Of a DNA stretch of 64,000 nt, positions 18,988 to 32,049 are shown piece by piece. The notes beneath the pieces are model-generated. The model worked only from the letters and a program-made list of their open reading frames with translations, was not told the origin of the DNA and did no database searches. How positions within the stretch are numbered: the first letter of the stretch is position 1; every line of letters begins with the position of its first letter. A program made the position numbers and the translations under genes. This DNA is from Salvia splendens (lineage: Eukaryota; Streptophyta; Magnoliopsida; Lamiales; Lamiaceae), in contig NC_056040.1 in the NCBI RefSeq assembly GCF_004379255.2, positions 5,374,257-5,438,256 of the forward strand, read 5' to 3'.

Positions 18988-21900
18988 TTACAAATAGAAC
19001 TTCTTGAGGTTGGAAATATGCCATGTTCGGGGTACTTGTTCTCCTGACATGTGAGTTAATTTATAAGACCCTTTTCCCAGGACTTCTGACACCCGATACG
19101 GACCTTCCCATGTGGGTTCAAGTTTGCCCAGCTTTTCTGCTCGGCTTACTTCATTGTTTCTCAATACGAGATCTCCCACTTGAAACTGCAGCTTTTTCAC
19201 CCTTTGGTTATAATACCGGGTTACTTGCTCCTTGTACTTGGCTTCTTTTATGAAGGCCAATTCTCTTCTTTCTTCGGCAAGATCTAGTTCGGCTCTCAGT
19301 CCGTCGTCATTCAGTTCTGTTGAGAAATTAAGGGTTCGGGGGCTGGGTATGCCGATCTCAACCGGAATTACGGCTTCAGTGCCGTACACTAGACTGTACG
19401 GAGTTTCACCGTTGGAGGTTTTTGGTGTAGTTCGGTAAGACCATAGGACTTGAGGAAGATTTTCTACCCATTGTCCTTTGGCTTGTTCTAACCGAGTTTT
19501 TAATCCTTTCACCAAAGTACGGTTCGTTACTTCCGTTTGTCCGTTTGCTTGTGGGTGAGAGACTGAAGTGAACCGCTGTTGAATATTCAACTCTTGGCAC
19601 CAATTCTTGAATGTTTTGTCAGTAAACTGAGTCCCATTATCTGAAATAAGGATATGGGGTATGCCAAATCGGCAAACTATGTTCTTCCAGACAAAATCTA
19701 ATGCCTTTGAGCTTGTTATCGTAGCTAATGGTTCAGCCTCCACCCACTTTGTGAAGTAATCCACGGCAACGATCAAGAATTTCATTTGCCGGGGAGCTTG
19801 TGGTAGTGGTCCTACTATGTCTATGCCCCATTGCATAAAAGGCCAAGGGCTTTGCATAGCACATAGATCAGTCTGCGGCGTCCTTGGGATATTTGCATGG
19901 ATTTGGCATTTCGTACATTTCTTAACTAGCTGTACTGCTTCTTGTACCAAAGTTGGCCAATAATATCCCCATCTCAGAACTTTTTTAGCTAATGCTCTAG
20001 CTCCGATGTGGCTACCGCAAGATCCTTCATGAACTTCTCTAAGGATGTAATCCGTCTCTTCTGGTCCTACACATCGCAATAACGGTTGAAGGTAGGACTT
20101 TCTATATAGGACTCCTTCATGAAGTTCATACCGACGTGCTCGGCATGTGATTTTCCTTGCTTCTCTCTTATCCTCGGGCAGTTGTCCTTGATCTAGATAC
20201 TTTAATATTGGCGTCATCCAGTTTGGTGAACTGGTTACTGAGTGTACTTCAGCTTCATCAATGCTTCTGTGCGGTAATTCCTCCACCTTTGAGCTCGGAT
20301 ATGAGGCCAACTTACTTAAAGTATCTGCTCGGCTATTTCCCGCTCTGGGAATGCGGATTATCCGAAAATAAGAGAAATTTCGGCTAATACTTTGCGCTTT
20401 GTCCAAGTATTTTTTCATCCTTTCACCACGGGCTTCACTTGTACCCAGCATGTGATTCACTATGACTTGTGAATCACAATGAATTTTGAGAGATTTGACA
20501 AGTAGACGTTGCGCTAACTGAAGTCCGGCAAGAAGGGCTTCGTATTCGGCTTCGTTATTAGTGGTTGGGAATAAGAACCGAAGTGAATAAGTTACTTCGT
20601 GTCCGTCGGGAGCGATAAGTAGAATACCAGCTCCACTTCCTGTCTTATTCGAAGCTCCATCTACGAATCCAATCCAACAGTCCGGCGGCTCTACTTCGGG
20701 TTTCTGGGGCTGTGTTAGTTCATCATTGGTAGGATTTTTCTGTTCGGCAATAATAGGGATTGCCTGCTCGAACTTTGCCTCTACAAGAAAATCTGCCAAG
20801 GCTTGTCCCTTGATGGCTTTCCGAGGTAGATATTCTATTGAATGTTCTCCCAACTCTATGGCCCACTTGGCAATTCTGCCTGATGCTTCTGGCTTAGTCA
20901 AAACTTGCCGAAGTGGAAGATCGGTTAAGACGCATACTTTGTGAGCATAGAAATATGGCCGCAGTCTCCTTGCTGCATTTACTAATGCCAGAGCAATTTT
21001 TTCCAGAGGTTGATACCTTGTTTCGGGACCTCTTAATGCTCGGCTTGTAAAGTAGATAGGACGCTGTTTTAGGCCTTCTTCTCGTACAAGCACCGCGCTA
21101 ATGGTTTGATCTGATGCTGCTAAATATAAGAATATCACTTCGGCATCTGTTGGAGCAGAGAGTGTAGGAAGTTCGGTTAAATAACTTTTGAGTTCGTCAA
21201 AAGCCTTTTTCTGTTCGGCTCCCCACTCAAACTTTGGTGCCTTCTTCAAAACATTGAAGAACGGCATTTGCTTTTCGGCTGCTTGGGAAAGGAATCTATT
21301 CAGTGCGGCTAGACATCCAGTTAGCCTTTGCACATCATGTATGGACTTCGGCATTGCCATGTTCTGAACAACTTGAACCTTTAGGGGATTTGCCTTGAGT
21401 CCTTCCTTTGAAACCCAACAACCCAGAAATTTTCCCGAATCTACCAAAAAGGTACATTTTTGGGGATTGAGTTTGAGGTTGGCTTTTTTGAGCACGTCGA
21501 GAGTGGATTTGAGATTGTTTTCGTACTCCGAAGTGCTTCTGCTTTTAACAACTATGTCGTCAACATATACTTCAACCTCTTTTCCGATCAGGTGCCGAAA
21601 TAGCTTATCTACCATCCTTTGATATGTGGCTCCGGCATTCTTTAAACCAAATGGCATCTTTTTATAAGCAAAAATACCGAAGTCAGTAATGAAAGCCGTT
21701 TTTGAAGCATCATTCTCATCCATTAAAACTTGGTGGTATCCTTTATACAAATCAAGAAAACAGAAAATTTCGAAGCCTATCAGAGCTTCTACTTTTTTAT
21801 CTATGTTGGGAAGGGGGTAGCAATCTTTAGGACAGTGCTTATTTAGATCCGTAAAATCTATGCACATCCGCCATCCTCCTTCTTTTTTCTTGATCATCAC

Positions 21901-22251
21901 AGGATTGGCCACCCAAGAAGGATATTTTACTTCAAATAATACATCCGCTTTCAGTAATTGGCGGACTTCGTCATGGATGACTTGATTTCTTTCTGCCGCA
22001 AAGAGTCTTTGCTTCTGTTTTATAGGCCGGACTGAAGGATCAATATTTAACCGATGTGTAATTACCTCGGGAGACACTCCAGTCATGTCCAACGGAGACC
22101 ACGCAAAGACATCTTTGTACTCTTTGAGGAGCTGGATGGTCTTTTCCCGGAGTAGAGGTGTTCCCGCGAAACCGATCTTGACCGTTCTGGATGGATCATC
22201 TTCGTATAACTGAACTTTCATCGAGTTCGGCTCCGGTGTGACTTCGTTCAT
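18988..22251 (-). CDS. pol: Pol polyprotein of Tat copy B, intact
   Basis: 1087 residues, uninterrupted. RT carries FLDLYKGYHQV and YVDDIVV. A Ty3-type RNase H and a second archaeal-type RNase H (FVDGASNKTGSG) follow, then the integrase zinc finger, a DDE core with SDNGTQF, and a C-terminal chromo/SH3-like tail ending in TWHISNLKKF. It copies the RNA genome and inserts the cDNA. It lies in the same frame as gag, 33 bp after the gag TAG. The GAA codon equivalent to the copy A stop is present here. The 3' end converges with the opposite-strand gene, leaving about 560 bp (18425-18987) between their stops. Confidence 0.93.
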   Translation of the reverse strand: MNEVTPEPNSMKVQLYEDDPSRTVKIGFAGTPLLREKTIQLLKEYKDVFAWSPLDMTGVSPEVITHRLNIDPSVRPIKQKQRLFAAERNQVIHDEVRQLLKADVLFEVKYPSWVANPVMIKKKEGGWRMCIDFTDLNKHCPKDCYPLPNIDKKVEALIGFEIFCFLDLYKGYHQVLMDENDASKTAFITDFGIFAYKKMPFGLKNAGATYQRMVDKLFRHLIGKEVEVYVDDIVVKSRSTSEYENNLKSTLDVLKKANLKLNPQKCTFLVDSGKFLGCWVSKEGLKANPLKVQVVQNMAMPKSIHDVQRLTGCLAALNRFLSQAAEKQMPFFNVLKKAPKFEWGAEQKKAFDELKSYLTELPTLSAPTDAEVIFLYLAASDQTISAVLVREEGLKQRPIYFTSRALRGPETRYQPLEKIALALVNAARRLRPYFYAHKVCVLTDLPLRQVLTKPEASGRIAKWAIELGEHSIEYLPRKAIKGQALADFLVEAKFEQAIPIIAEQKNPTNDELTQPQKPEVEPPDCWIGFVDGASNKTGSGAGILLIAPDGHEVTYSLRFLFPTTNNEAEYEALLAGLQLAQRLLVKSLKIHCDSQVIVNHMLGTSEARGERMKKYLDKAQSISRNFSYFRIIRIPRAGNSRADTLSKLASYPSSKVEELPHRSIDEAEVHSVTSSPNWMTPILKYLDQGQLPEDKREARKITCRARRYELHEGVLYRKSYLQPLLRCVGPEETDYILREVHEGSCGSHIGARALAKKVLRWGYYWPTLVQEAVQLVKKCTKCQIHANIPRTPQTDLCAMQSPWPFMQWGIDIVGPLPQAPRQMKFLIVAVDYFTKWVEAEPLATITSSKALDFVWKNIVCRFGIPHILISDNGTQFTDKTFKNWCQELNIQQRFTSVSHPQANGQTEVTNRTLVKGLKTRLEQAKGQWVENLPQVLWSYRTTPKTSNGETPYSLVYGTEAVIPVEIGIPSPRTLNFSTELNDDGLRAELDLAEERRELAFIKEAKYKEQVTRYYNQRVKKLQFQVGDLVLRNNEVSRAEKLGKLEPTWEGPYRVSEVLGKGSYKLTHMSGEQVPRTWHISNLKKFYL

Positions 22252-22278
22252 TTCGCCTGCCTCTGACTCCGGCTGCTG

Positions 22279-22287
22279 TGATTGCTA
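22279..22287 (-). promoter_or_regulatory. Candidate readthrough signal at the gag stop (copy B)
   Basis: The minus strand reads TAG-CAA-TCA, identical to copy A. It is followed by an open frame into the pol ATG at 22251. Conservation between copies whose LTRs have diverged supports a function. Confidence 0.6.
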
Positions 22288-24363
22288 TGCTTGATGGTGC
22301 CGATCTGATTGTTCGGCACTTTTAAGCGCAATCTGCAAACATTCTTTTGCTCTCTTTTGATCACCTCGGATGACTGCTATCCCTCCTTTAGTGGGGATCT
22401 TGATTGTGAGGTGATAAGTAGAGCAAATGGCCCGAACTGTGTTGAGCCAGTCTCTTCCCAGTATAATGTTATACGGGGATCGAGCTTTTACCACAAAAAA
22501 CTCGATCACCGTACTGGAGCTAGTAGGCGCTCTTCCTACCGTAATCGGAAGGCTGATAATACCTTCAGGGCGGGTGTCCTCCTGGGCGAAACTTTTCAGA
22601 GGAAGTGGGGCCGGACTGAGCCGAGCTGGATCCACTTCCAGTTTATCAAAACATTCTTTAAAAAGAATGCTAACCGACGCTCCTGTATCCACAAACACTC
22701 TGTGGATCAGTTTGTTTGCCACTCCAGCTTGAATGACAATAGCGTCTTGATGAGGAGAAATGGCCGGGACGGGATCTGCATCTGAAAATGTAATTACTTC
22801 CTCCTTCTTCAGCCTTTTATGTGTTGGCTCCTCTCGATTGAAGCCTCTGCGCTCTGATTTTAGAGACGATTTAGTCTTCCCGGCTGGGAGAGCGTCAATA
22901 GTCTGGATTACTCCATCATATTGCGGCTCGTCATCGTCTTCGGGATCCTGTTGCCTTTTAGGATCCTGAGGAGCGCAGTTCGCACTTCTCTGTTTCTTAT
23001 TCTTTTTCGGCGGCTTGCTTTGGTATTTTTTTAACGTCCCTGCTTTCACAAGAACATCAATATCTGCTGCCAAATTTCGGCACTCCTCGGTATCGTGACC
23101 GTGGTCTTGATGGAAGGAGCAATATTTATCCTGACTTCGGCGCGTGGCCGATTTCGTCATCGGCTTTGGTTTTTCGAACATATCAGAATGCAGTTCGAAA
23201 ATTTCCGCTCTCGACTTGTTCAATGGTACGAACTGAGCGGGTGGTTTCTCAGGATTGAGACGTGGTCCCAATCTGTCTTGTACCGGTGCCCTTTGAATTC
23301 TTTCAAAAGGAGTTCGGCGAGGATGTCCCTGATCGCTATGATCGGGCTTCCTCTTGTCTCCTCTGGAAGAGCTGTCTAAAGACCGTTTTCGACGGTCTGC
23401 CTCATCAGCACGAGAAAACTGGTCCGCAATGTCCCACATCTCTTGAGCTGTTTGCGGACTGCATTCAACGAGCTTTCTGTAGAGAGCTCCTGGCAGAATT
23501 CCATTTTGGAATGCCGAAATGACAAGTAGATCATTGAGATCATCTACTTGTAGGCATTCCTTGTGGAATCTTGTCATGAAGTCGCTAATCTTTTCATCGC
23601 GACCTTGACGTATAGAAAGCAGCTGAGCCGAAGTGATTCGGGTTTCAGCTTTCTGGAAGAACCTCCTATGAAAAGCATCCATTAGATCTCTGTAAGATCT
23701 AATGCTGCCTTGAGGGAGGCTATCAAACCACCTTCTTGCGTTCCCGATGAGCAGCTCGGGAAACAGCTTACACATATGAACCTCATTGAGACCTTGGTTC
23801 GCCATATTATACTGATAGCGTCCCAGGAAATCATGAGGATCCACTAACCCGTCATAAGTCACTGACGGAGTTCGGTAATTCTGTGGCAACGGAGTTCTGG
23901 TGATATCATCCGAAAATGGAGTCTTCAGCGCTCCATACATAGCGAATCCGACATCTCTACGGTATGGTGGAGATGGAGTTCTCCTGTGATTTCGGTAACA
24001 AGGAGGAGAAGGAACATATCGGTGGTGAGGATTCTTTCTCCTGGAAGATACGACACTACTGCGGTAGTGACTTTCATGTCTGGAGGGGGAGGGAGAATCC
24101 GCCGTTTTCTTCTCCGGCTTCTGGCTCTTTTGCAGGAATGTTAAGAACTCATCCTGCTTCTCAGCCAAGAACAACTTGACAGCCTCATTCAAATCGTGCT
24201 GCTGGGGAGGCTCGGTGCGATGACTTTTTGAGTGGTTTGTTCTTTCACCGTGAGAACTGGAGGCAGATTTCTCCAGAGGCTGTTTTCCAGACCTACGGGC
24301 TGGACTAGCTTCCTCACATTCATCACGGACGGAAGTATGGGTATTATGTGATCTGGTACGCAT
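22285..24363 (-). CDS. gag: Gag-aspartic protease polyprotein, Tat copy B
   Basis: Same architecture as in copy A: basic N-terminus, Gag core (LLIGNARRWFDSLPQ), a CSFHQDHGHDTEEC zinc-knuckle-like motif, and a retropepsin with VDTGASVSILF. The frame opens upstream at 24384, but the ATG at 24363 (MRTRSHNTH) is the counterpart of the copy A start, so I prefer it. The long A run before the copy A start is reduced to a few bases here. The stop is TAG at 22285-22287. Confidence 0.92.
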   Translation of the reverse strand: MRTRSHNTHTSVRDECEEASPARRSGKQPLEKSASSSHGERTNHSKSHRTEPPQQHDLNEAVKLFLAEKQDEFLTFLQKSQKPEKKTADSPSPSRHESHYRSSVVSSRRKNPHHRYVPSPPCYRNHRRTPSPPYRRDVGFAMYGALKTPFSDDITRTPLPQNYRTPSVTYDGLVDPHDFLGRYQYNMANQGLNEVHMCKLFPELLIGNARRWFDSLPQGSIRSYRDLMDAFHRRFFQKAETRITSAQLLSIRQGRDEKISDFMTRFHKECLQVDDLNDLLVISAFQNGILPGALYRKLVECSPQTAQEMWDIADQFSRADEADRRKRSLDSSSRGDKRKPDHSDQGHPRRTPFERIQRAPVQDRLGPRLNPEKPPAQFVPLNKSRAEIFELHSDMFEKPKPMTKSATRRSQDKYCSFHQDHGHDTEECRNLAADIDVLVKAGTLKKYQSKPPKKNKKQRSANCAPQDPKRQQDPEDDDEPQYDGVIQTIDALPAGKTKSSLKSERRGFNREEPTHKRLKKEEVITFSDADPVPAISPHQDAIVIQAGVANKLIHRVFVDTGASVSILFKECFDKLEVDPARLSPAPLPLKSFAQEDTRPEGIISLPITVGRAPTSSSTVIEFFVVKARSPYNIILGRDWLNTVRAICSTYHLTIKIPTKGGIAVIRGDQKRAKECLQIALKSAEQSDRHHQA

Positions 24364-24418
24364 TTTTTGGTGGAAGAGGATCAAAAACTCGCTTTTATCA
24401 CAGTTTTGGTTTTCTGTG

Positions 24419-24436
24419 TTCCCACAGACGGCGCCA
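24419..24436 (-). other. Primer-binding site of copy B
   Basis: The minus strand gives the same 18-mer, TGGCGCCGTCTGTGGGAA, one base inside the 5' LTR. Confidence 0.85.
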
Positions 24437-24437
24437 G

Positions 24438-25005
24438 TGATGATTTAGCGAATTTTTGATGGGAATAAATACAAGTAATAAATGAAGATCACAACACTGA
24501 AAATTACGTGGTTCGATTTACTGAGGTAAATCTACGTCCACGGGAAGAATAGAGGGCAAATTTGTATTGCTTGATCTAGCTTACAGATTACAATACTGAT
24601 TTGCTATATGAGATTCAGGATCTAGAGAACTTAACCCTGGTCTATCTGATCTAAGTTCTATTTATACATTCGAACTAAGATCGTGGTTTGCAGCCCTGGT
24701 AGGGGGGTTGATAACTGCTTAATACCACTAAATAGATCGTGGGTGTAATGGAGGTCGTGGAGATCCTGCATGGGTCCACTATCTCCTTGTTCGGTCGAAT
24801 ACTGAGACCGAACTGCTGAACTTTGCCGATCAGGTTTTGCCGATCTGAGAGTTGAGCTCGATTGGTCGGCTTTTACCGAGCTATAGGCTGTGACCGAACT
24901 CTTTGGTTGTGTCGAACTGATACTCTTTCTTGGGTTTTGGGCTGATGGGCCGTCACTGCTATTGGCTCGCAATTATTGTTTAGTTGTTTAGTTCGTATCC
25001 CATCA
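24438..25005 (-). repeat. 5' LTR of Tat copy B
   Basis: 568 bp, nearly identical to 14625-15193. The TATA box on the minus strand is at 24657-24665. Confidence 0.92.
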
Positions 25006-25010
25006 GTTTG

Positions 25011-26235
25011 GTTATGTGATTTTGTGAAGAGCGTGTTTATTTATGTGTGTTGAGAGAGGAGACCGAGTCCAAACGCGCCTCAAATATTTTTTTTCAATGT
25101 GTGTTGCGTTTGTGAATGGATTAGAGAGTGTCAACCCAGGTAAATTATGGTACGAGGAAACATATCTCTCTCTATATATATAGATTATTATATAGAGATA
25201 TTTGAATAATTTGAATGGGAAAGTTGGACCGGAAATCGTCAATGATCCGGCTGGCTGACTGACTGACTGGACACGGAATAAAAAATGATATACTAGTATT
25301 TATATTATTACAAATATATTTCCAAAAATTCAATAAAAAAAAGAAGCTATGTTTTTCTATATAAAAAATAGGGAGATCATTAATTTGACTATAGATTGGG
25401 TCGTATCTTTTACTTGTATAAATTAGGAGGAGAAAGACCAGTCACTTTTCATGGGAATCAATAAAATGTTGGGTCCAAATTGGGATTATATAATTATAAA
25501 AAACGGAATATCTCAACTTGTTTTACTGGAATTAGTCTTTATGTTAGAATTACTTGAATTGCGTTTTCTTCCTCTTCTTTTTTCTTTTCTTTTTTTATAA
25601 TTGATGACTTAATTTGATGATTCATTACATTTACATCTCCACTTCTCCAGTACTTACATTAATTATATTAGTACTAATTTTTTTTATTATTTTTCTTGTG
25701 ACGTGTCAAATATTTAATGTTGGTTATTTATATGAAGCGAAGATCATGGGATGCAATATTAGACAAATATTAGACATAGTGTGAACAAAATTTGAGTTGA
25801 AATGGTAAGAAGTTGGTGACAGTGACAACATGGAAAAATTAAAGAATGTAGGGCACTCTATTCCGTCTCGTTTTGGTGTTTATTTAATAGTGGCAATTAT
25901 TCCTATAAGGTGATGATTTTCATTATTATTATAATTAAAACTAACAATAATACAAGCAATGAAGGCCAATAAATATTTCTGGATGATCATGTAAATAAAC
26001 AGTTTGAATGTGAGCGGTGAATTGGAAATTAATGGATTACGATATTAGTAACGCGAATATTTGTAAATTTTATATTTATAATATCGTGTTTTATGATTAT
26101 GAAAGAGAAGAGTATGAATTGAATATACAAATGTGAATATATGTAGACACGTCACACGAGCCTAACGCGGAGGCCAAGATTCTTAAACATTTCAACACTT
26201 TTACATTTGCTTTCTCTAATTCTATAGTAGTAGTA
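25011..26235 (-). other. Displaced upstream region of the U-box gene; otherwise empty
   Basis: GTTTGG at 25006 continues the sequence interrupted by copy B. The first few hundred bases are therefore probably the original leader and promoter of the U-box gene, now 10.4 kb from its ATG. A TA-repeat (TATATATATAG) lies near 25176-25187. Beyond that it is AT-rich DNA with no supported gene. Confidence 0.5.
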
Positions 26236-26423
26236 CTCCCTCCATTCCATTAAATATGCAACATTTAGAAATCGGTACCAGTTTTTATGTAGTGTTGCTT
26301 TACGAGTTAATGAAGATAGATGAAAAAGTAGAGATAGAGATATTTTTTATTTTAGGAAATATTTCATTTTTAATGGGATAAATTAAAAAGGAAAATATTT
26401 AATTTTTAATGAGACATAGAGAG
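26236..26423. mobile_element. Stowaway-like MITE, degraded
   Basis: CTCCCTCCATTCC at the left, preceded by TA, and a weak complementary end (ATAGAGAG) followed by TA at the right. AT-rich interior, no ORF. The class is inferred from the conserved CTCCCTCC terminus. The stretch 26424-27319 that follows shows no gene. Confidence 0.5.
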
Positions 26424-27319
26424 TATTATTTTTCTAGATAGAAGCGTGTAACAAAATTTCTGGTGGGACCCCTGGATTTCTTAGCTGCGTTATGAATAAA
26501 TTTGACTCAACTCTACATCGTGGGTGGGTGTGGGTGGGTCACTCCCTCCTCCAAAACAAACGCAAATGATAAACACAACAAAAACAGGACAATTTTATAA
26601 TGTAGTTAGTCTTTTCTTTTAATTTTTTCATTACTCTGATTGAAAGTAAATAAAAGCAAAATTGCCAGTAAATAAAGGGAATCAGGGAACTATGATTGAA
26701 AATTGGCAGAAAAAAAGATATACGATTGAAAATTGAATTAAACACTAACTTATAGTAGTAATTCTATTTGCCTAGTGTAAGCTTAAAATACGTGGGATGA
26801 TCTGAATAAATCGCTAATTTTAAAAGTAAGTGTTGAAATCTGGTAAAATTTCATGAGAGCTCAATAAGCTCGTAATACGCTAAGCGAGTAGGGATGACCA
26901 AAATCTGATAGGCGATAGGCTAGTCCAATGGATTCCTAGATGCAATTATTGTTTGTTCTCCTGTCTTATTTGGCAATTGATTTGACACTTTAATGGTGAT
27001 TTTGATAAAATGAATAACTACATAAAATAAAATAAAATTAACCTTCATTTTATATTTAATATTATATGCTACATATATTTTTATTAATATTCCCTCGTCT
27101 CTTAAAATTAACCTTCATTTTGGAATGCATCTTATACTCTTTATTTATTTTAGAAAATAATTTATCTTTTTTATATACATTTTCCCTTTAAAATTTAGTA
27201 GTACTCCTATTACTTTTTGGAAGGTTATGTTTTAGAAGGTAAATAGATAATTATATCTTTTCTATATACCTTACTCCCTTAAAGATGCTCCAAGTATAGT
27301 ATATCACAATAAATTAATG

Positions 27320-27833
27320 CTTCCTTCGTCCCCCAATGAGAGTCACATTTTGTCATTTCGGATCGTCACACAATAAGAGTCACATTTAATTATTACTATA
27401 AATGGTAAGTAGTACCTACATTCCACTAACACACTTCACTCACATTTTATTACTCCCTACATCCAGGAAGAGGAGTCCTATTTAGTTATGACACGAGTTT
27501 TAAAAAATATAAAGAAAAGTGAGTTGAATAAGTTAGTGGAATATGGGTCTCACTTATATATATTAGTTTTACAAAAAAATGTGAGTGGAATAAGTTGGTG
27601 AAATGTGGGGTCCACTTACCCTTTATGGTAAAAGTGAAATAGGACTCTTATTGTGGGACGGACCAGAACGGCAAAATATGACTTTTATTGTGGGACGGAG
27701 GGAGTATAAAACAAATACTATAAAAAAGTGAATCTTACTTCATATTCCACTGACTTTTTCAACCCATTATTTTTTACATTTTTTAAAACATGTGCCCACA
27801 CCAAATGTAACTCCTATTATGGGACGGAGGAAG
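27320..27833. mobile_element. Nested cluster of Stowaway-like MITEs
   Basis: Termini of the CTCCCTCCGTCCC type occur at 27320, 27453, 27704 (GGGACGGAGGGAG then TA) and 27833 (GGGACGGAGGAAG then TA). The arm with AGAGTCACATTTTG at about 27340 pairs with the arm ending 27704. The inner pair starts TA-CTCCCTACATCC at 27451. At least two, perhaps three, insertions appear superimposed. Confidence 0.65.
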
Positions 27834-28169
27834 TATTTCACTAATTCTCACCCAACTTTTAATATAAATCATTGCAAAATATTAAAGTCAGTTTATTTTT
27901 TTTTAAATAGATTTGTATACATAAAATCTGATTTTTTTTATCTAAAATTTTAATATAAATCATTGCAAATTATTAAAGTCAGTTTATTTTTTTTAAATAG
28001 ATTTTTATACATAAAATCTGATTTTTTTATCTAAAATTTTAAAAGGGATTGAAAATGATACTGCGAGCTGGCTTCAAAGCATAATAAGCATAATGTGATT
28101 GGCGGGGAGGTGTAGGGCACGTGGCGGGACGCCACCCTTATGCTTGTTATGGGCCCACATGTTAAAAAT

Positions 28170-28280
28170 ATTAAATTTTGTCCCACGTCGACTTAGTGAT
28201 AATCCTATCTCATTTATATAAGGATGGATAACTCTGCCCTTATAAGACATTTTAAGGGGTAAGTAACTCATTTCTAATAG
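28170..28280 (+). repeat. Dispersed repeat carrying an snRNA-promoter-like USE and TATA box
   Basis: GTCCCACGTCG at 28180-28190 resembles the plant snRNA upstream sequence element RTCCCACATCG. TATATAAG follows at 28215, after 24 bp. About 100 bp align with 62891-62992 (reverse strand), including the same spacing. No U-snRNA sequence is recognisable downstream. The stretch 27834-28169 has two near-repeats containing AAATCATTGCAAA and no gene, and 28281-28590 is the 3' flank of the CDPK. Confidence 0.6.
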
Positions 28281-28590
28281 CACGTAAAGCTATGCCTCCT
28301 CTTACGTCTCCCCAGAACGCGGCCGCACAGAATACCAAACAGAAATACTTAAACCAATCCACAAAGATTAAAAAAAAACATACAAATAGTTATGACAAAA
28401 AAACATACGAGAAATTAAATGAATTTCATTTACTTAAGTATAATCAATTGGTAGATACGTATATACATACATGTAAGAGTGAAAAGATGGTCCAACAGCA
28501 GCAACAAACAATTTACAGCAAGAAACCAAACTACGATTGAGAACGAGAGCAACGCCCAAAACTTAGTTACACAAGCCGAAACCATGCTTG

Positions 28591-31803
<3,213 letters not shown>

Positions 31804-32004
31804 TTACAGATTTCCTCTTCTTGCTCGGAAATCGAAGGATTGGAGGGAGATCGGCTGAATCATGTGGGAAAGGGGATGGGAAGAGGTGAAGATATATGAA
31901 TAGAATAGAAGGGGGAAAAGGCTGTTGAATGATGAATTGAAATGAAATCCAGCGAGATGAGGAAGAAGGGAGGAAGGAGAAGGAGAGGAAGGAGGTGAGG
32001 TGAT

Positions 32005-32026
32005 GGTCAAAGAATCTTGTGGTCAA
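32005..32026 (-). promoter_or_regulatory. Paired W-box cores upstream of the CDPK gene
   Basis: GGTCAA at 32005-32010 and 32021-32026 gives TTGACC twice on the gene strand, about 200 bp upstream of the ATG. TTGACC is the WRKY-binding W-box core. They could lie in the leader rather than the promoter. Confidence 0.35.
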
Positions 32027-32049
32027 AGGGAGGGCAAACCGCAAATGTA

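Larger units (their letters stand above)
14625..25005 (-). mobile_element. Ty3/gypsy LTR retrotransposon, Tat lineage, with extra opposite-strand gene (copy B)
   Basis: 10.4-kb insertion on the minus strand. LTRs are 14625-15193 and 24438-25005, flanked by GTTTG at 14620-14624 and 25006-25010. By eye the LTRs differ at about three bases and one single-base indel, so the insertion is young. PBS, gag, pol and polypurine tract all look intact, making this copy potentially autonomous. Gag and pol are closely similar to copy A, while the LTRs are clearly diverged. About 3.8 kb lies between pol and the 3' LTR, and most of it is occupied by a gene on the + strand (15513-18424). Extra ORFs in this position, including antisense ones, are known from Tat-lineage elements. 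Confidence 0.95.
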
